Shown here: positions 5,519 to 7,056 of the stretch, piece by piece
Position numbering within the stretch: position 1 is the stretch's first letter
Layout: the number at the start of each line of letters is the position of its first letter
From: Oscillospiraceae bacterium
GTDB taxonomy: Bacteria > Bacillota > Clostridia > Oscillospirales > Ruminococcaceae
DNA: 7,056 nucleotides
Direction of reading: 5' to 3'
NCBI GenBank assembly: GCA_029062865.1
Contig: JAIDPG010000290.1
Coordinates: 1 to 7,056 of the forward strand
Made by a program: the position numbers and the translations under genes
The notes under the pieces: model-generated
Told to the model about the DNA's origin: nothing
The model's database searches: none
Seen by the model: the letters and a program-made list of their open reading frames with translations, nothing else

Positions 5519-6229
5519 ATGGCTTACGCAAACACGTTTAAGCGCCGCGAAATGAAATTTTTGCTTGACGAGCGGCAGTATAACGAGGTGCTTTCGGCTG
5601 TCGGGGATTTTATGACGGAGGACGAGTTTGGCTTGCACACGATCATGAACATCTACCTCGACAACCGCAACAACGACCTTATTCGAAGCTCGCTCGGCAA
5701 GCCGATCTACAAGGAAAAGGTGAGGCTTCGCTGCTATGGAAACCAAGCGAGCGACGACTCAAAGGCGTTTCTGGAGATCAAGAAAAAATACCGCGGGTTG
5801 ACTTACAAACGCCGTCTGGAGCGACCTTATAAAGAACTCTTCGACTACATAACCGAGGGCTCGGAGCCGCAGACACGCGGGCAGGTTTTCGAGGAGCTGG
5901 ATTATTTAATCAAGCGCATGAGCCTCAAGCCGAAGATCGTTATCTGCTACGACAGGCGGGCGTTTTACGGCAACACCGACAGGGAGTTCAGAATGACAAT
6001 GGACGGCAATATCCGCTTTCGCCGAGACGGCTTAGACCTGCGAGAGGGCGACAGCGGCAAGCGTCTGATGTCGCAGCCGTTTCGGGTTATGGAGGTAAAA
6101 TCCGTCGGAGCGATACCGCTGGAGCTTGTAAGGGTTCTGTCGCGGCTTAAAATCTATCACGGCTCGTTCTCAAAATACGGGAGCATTTATTCAAGCGAAG
6201 TTAGACAAAATTTCAAAATGGGAGTTTAA
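5519..6229 (+). CDS. VTC-domain protein, polyphosphate-polymerase-like (CYTH/triphosphate tunnel fold)
   Basis: 236 aa, made up almost entirely of one VTC domain, with no signal peptide or membrane segment, so cytosolic. Family landmarks are RREMKFLL (9-16), IYLDN (45-49), YKEKVRLRCYG (64-74), FLEIKKKYRG (84-93), YDRRAFYG (144-151), FRMTMDGNIRFRR (157-169), RVMEVKS (189-195) and SFSKYG (216-221). In the yeast polymerase Vtc4, paired Arg, Lys, Glu and Lys residues in the equivalent strands line a tunnel that binds polyphosphate and nucleotide. The likely counterparts are R69, R71, K88, R146 or R147, E192 and K219, all present, so the active tunnel looks intact. The bacterial proteins lack the SPX domain and their reaction is not established as far as I know; a polyphosphate or phosphotransfer role is inference. 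The ATG has AAGGAG (5506-5511) 7 nt upstream. It is the first gene of a three-gene operon, 6 bp before the DUF4956 gene. Confidence 0.92.
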   Translation: MAYANTFKRREMKFLLDERQYNEVLSAVGDFMTEDEFGLHTIMNIYLDNRNNDLIRSSLGKPIYKEKVRLRCYGNQASDDSKAFLEIKKKYRGLTYKRRLERPYKELFDYITEGSEPQTRGQVFEELDYLIKRMSLKPKIVICYDRRAFYGNTDREFRMTMDGNIRFRRDGLDLREGDSGKRLMSQPFRVMEVKSVGAIPLELVRVLSRLKIYHGSFSKYGSIYSSEVRQNFKMGV

Positions 6230-6235
6230 AGACAT

Positions 6236-6910
6236 ATGTTTGGAACAATAATCGATCCCTCGGTGGGGCTTACCGCCCAGAGCGCGGTTTTCTGCACGCT
6301 TACTTCGGCCGGCTTGGGGCTTGTCGCGGCGTTTCTCTACAGGCTGAACAACCCGCGCGTCTCGAAAAACCTTATGGTGACGCTTGTCGTCTTGCCGATC
6401 CTCGTGCAGTCCGTAATTATGATGGTGAACGGCTCGGTCGGCGCGGGACTTGCGGTTATGGGCGCGTTCAATCTCGTGCGGTTTCGTTCCGCGCCGGGAA
6501 CGTCTCGTGAGCTCTGCTACGTTTTCCTCGTGATGGGAGTGGGTCTCGCGACGGGAATGGGCTACCTCGGCTTCGCGCTGATGATAACGCTCGCGGCGGG
6601 GATTATTCTCGCGGTGCTTGGATTTACGCCGCTGTTTGGAATTGTGCGCTCCTCAAAGCTTCTGCGGATTTTAATTCCCGAGGATCTTGACTATACAACG
6701 TGCTTTGGCGACCTCTTTAAAGAGTACACGATCTCCCACCGTCTGCTGATGTCGAAAACCGTCAGCATGGGAACGCTCTATGAGCTGCGTTATGAGCTTA
6801 TACTAAAGGATCTTTCAAAGGAAAAGGAATTTTTGGATAAGATTCGCGCGAGAAACGGAAATCTTACGGTTATGTGCAGCTTACTTACGGATAATCACGA
6901 AGAGATGTAA
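6236..6910 (+). CDS. DUF4956 integral membrane protein, partner of the VTC protein
   Basis: 224 aa. The N-terminal two thirds is hydrophobic, with about four to five membrane segments (near 15-35, 45-65, 68-80, 93-108, 109-132). The signature GAFNLVRFRSAPGTSRE (76-92) is typical of DUF4956: two Arg flank a conserved Phe and follow a Gly-rich helix. Residues 140-224 form a soluble tail (SKLLRILIPEDLDYTTCFGD, later YELRYELILKD), probably an alpha/beta cytosolic domain. The function is unknown. The gene starts 6 bp after the VTC stop, with GGGAG (6220-6224) inside the end of the upstream gene, and ends 15 bp before the lipoprotein start, so the three are almost surely co-transcribed. I recall the VTC-DUF4956 pair as recurring in Clostridia, often beside CotH-kinase or carbohydrate-binding lipoproteins. 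A channel or membrane anchor for the VTC enzyme is inference. Confidence 0.9.
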   Translation: MFGTIIDPSVGLTAQSAVFCTLTSAGLGLVAAFLYRLNNPRVSKNLMVTLVVLPILVQSVIMMVNGSVGAGLAVMGAFNLVRFRSAPGTSRELCYVFLVMGVGLATGMGYLGFALMITLAAGIILAVLGFTPLFGIVRSSKLLRILIPEDLDYTTCFGDLFKEYTISHRLLMSKTVSMGTLYELRYELILKDLSKEKEFLDKIRARNGNLTVMCSLLTDNHEEM

Positions 6911-6925
6911 TTCGGAGGAATGAAA

Positions 6926-7056
6926 ATGAAATTCAACTTCACAACGATCGCGGCGTTTATGGCGATCTCCGCTTTAATGACGGGCTGCTCTAAAGGCGAC
7001 GCCAACAGCTCCGACGGCTCGCTTCTCGCGACGACGGACAGCGCCGTGACAAGCAC
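6926..7056 (+). CDS. Lipoprotein, N-terminal part only (cut by window edge)
   Basis: The visible 43 residues begin MKFNFTTIAAFMAISALMTG and then C21, a type II signal peptide with lipobox LMTGC, followed by a Ser/Thr/Asp-rich linker (SKGDANSSDGSLLATTDSAV). The mature protein should be lipid-anchored to the outside of the cytoplasmic membrane. The start ATG at 6926 has GGAGG (6914-6918) 7 nt upstream; an ATG at 6920, same frame, is too close to it. It is the third gene of the operon. From this context the missing part could be a CotH-kinase-like or carbohydrate-binding domain, but nothing in the visible sequence decides this. Confidence 0.85.
   Translation, partial: MKFNFTTIAAFMAISALMTGCSKGDANSSDGSLLATTDSAVTS

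Overview
The window looks like chromosome from an anaerobic Bacillota of class Clostridia, most likely an Oscillospiraceae/Ruminococcus-type gut bacterium. The assignment is inference. It rests on strong AGGAGG-type ribosome binding sites, TTGACT-N17-TATAAT promoters, U-rich intrinsic terminators and the gene families present: DUF4363, SpoIID/LytB, a clostridial Si-citrate synthase, and a VTC-domain/DUF4956/lipoprotein operon. No rRNA, tRNA, CRISPR array, transposase or phage gene was seen. No gene-free stretch exceeds 300 bases.

Layout. (1) 3-377, + strand: the tail of a small DUF4363 membrane-anchored protein, interrupted by an in-frame TGA just after its membrane segment. (2) 378-615: a structured intergenic repeat that can fold as a three-way junction, followed by a tandem 71-bp duplication of its right part that runs into the end of the next gene. 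(3) 616-2502, - strand: a multi-TM protein with a degenerate GGDEF domain and an EAL domain with all its catalytic residues, a predicted membrane c-di-GMP phosphodiesterase. It starts at TTG and has its own promoter. (4) 2503-2760: that promoter, a small GACAATG tandem repeat and a run of three hairpins. (5) 2761-3648, - strand: a membrane-anchored SpoIID/LytB-like protein lacking the catalytic glutamate. (6) 3649-3863: a divergent region with a near-consensus promoter and a 5'-UTR stem-loop for (7) citrate synthase, 3864-5228, + strand, followed by a clear terminator. (8) 5229-5518: an AT-rich leader with a long inverted repeat. (9) 5519-7056, + strand: a tight operon of a VTC polyphosphate-polymerase-like protein, a DUF4956 membrane protein and the start of a lipoprotein cut by the window edge.

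How the genes relate. Four units (DUF4363 remnant, c-di-GMP phosphodiesterase, SpoIID-like protein, citrate synthase) appear to be independent single-gene transcripts, so their adjacency need not mean shared function. The last three genes do look like one functional unit: a cytosolic enzyme of the triphosphate-tunnel fold, an integral membrane partner and a surface lipoprotein. Their biochemical role in bacteria is, to my knowledge, not established, which makes this operon the best candidate here for an undescribed system. The inactive-looking SpoIID paralogue and the structured repeat at 443-624 are the next most interesting items.
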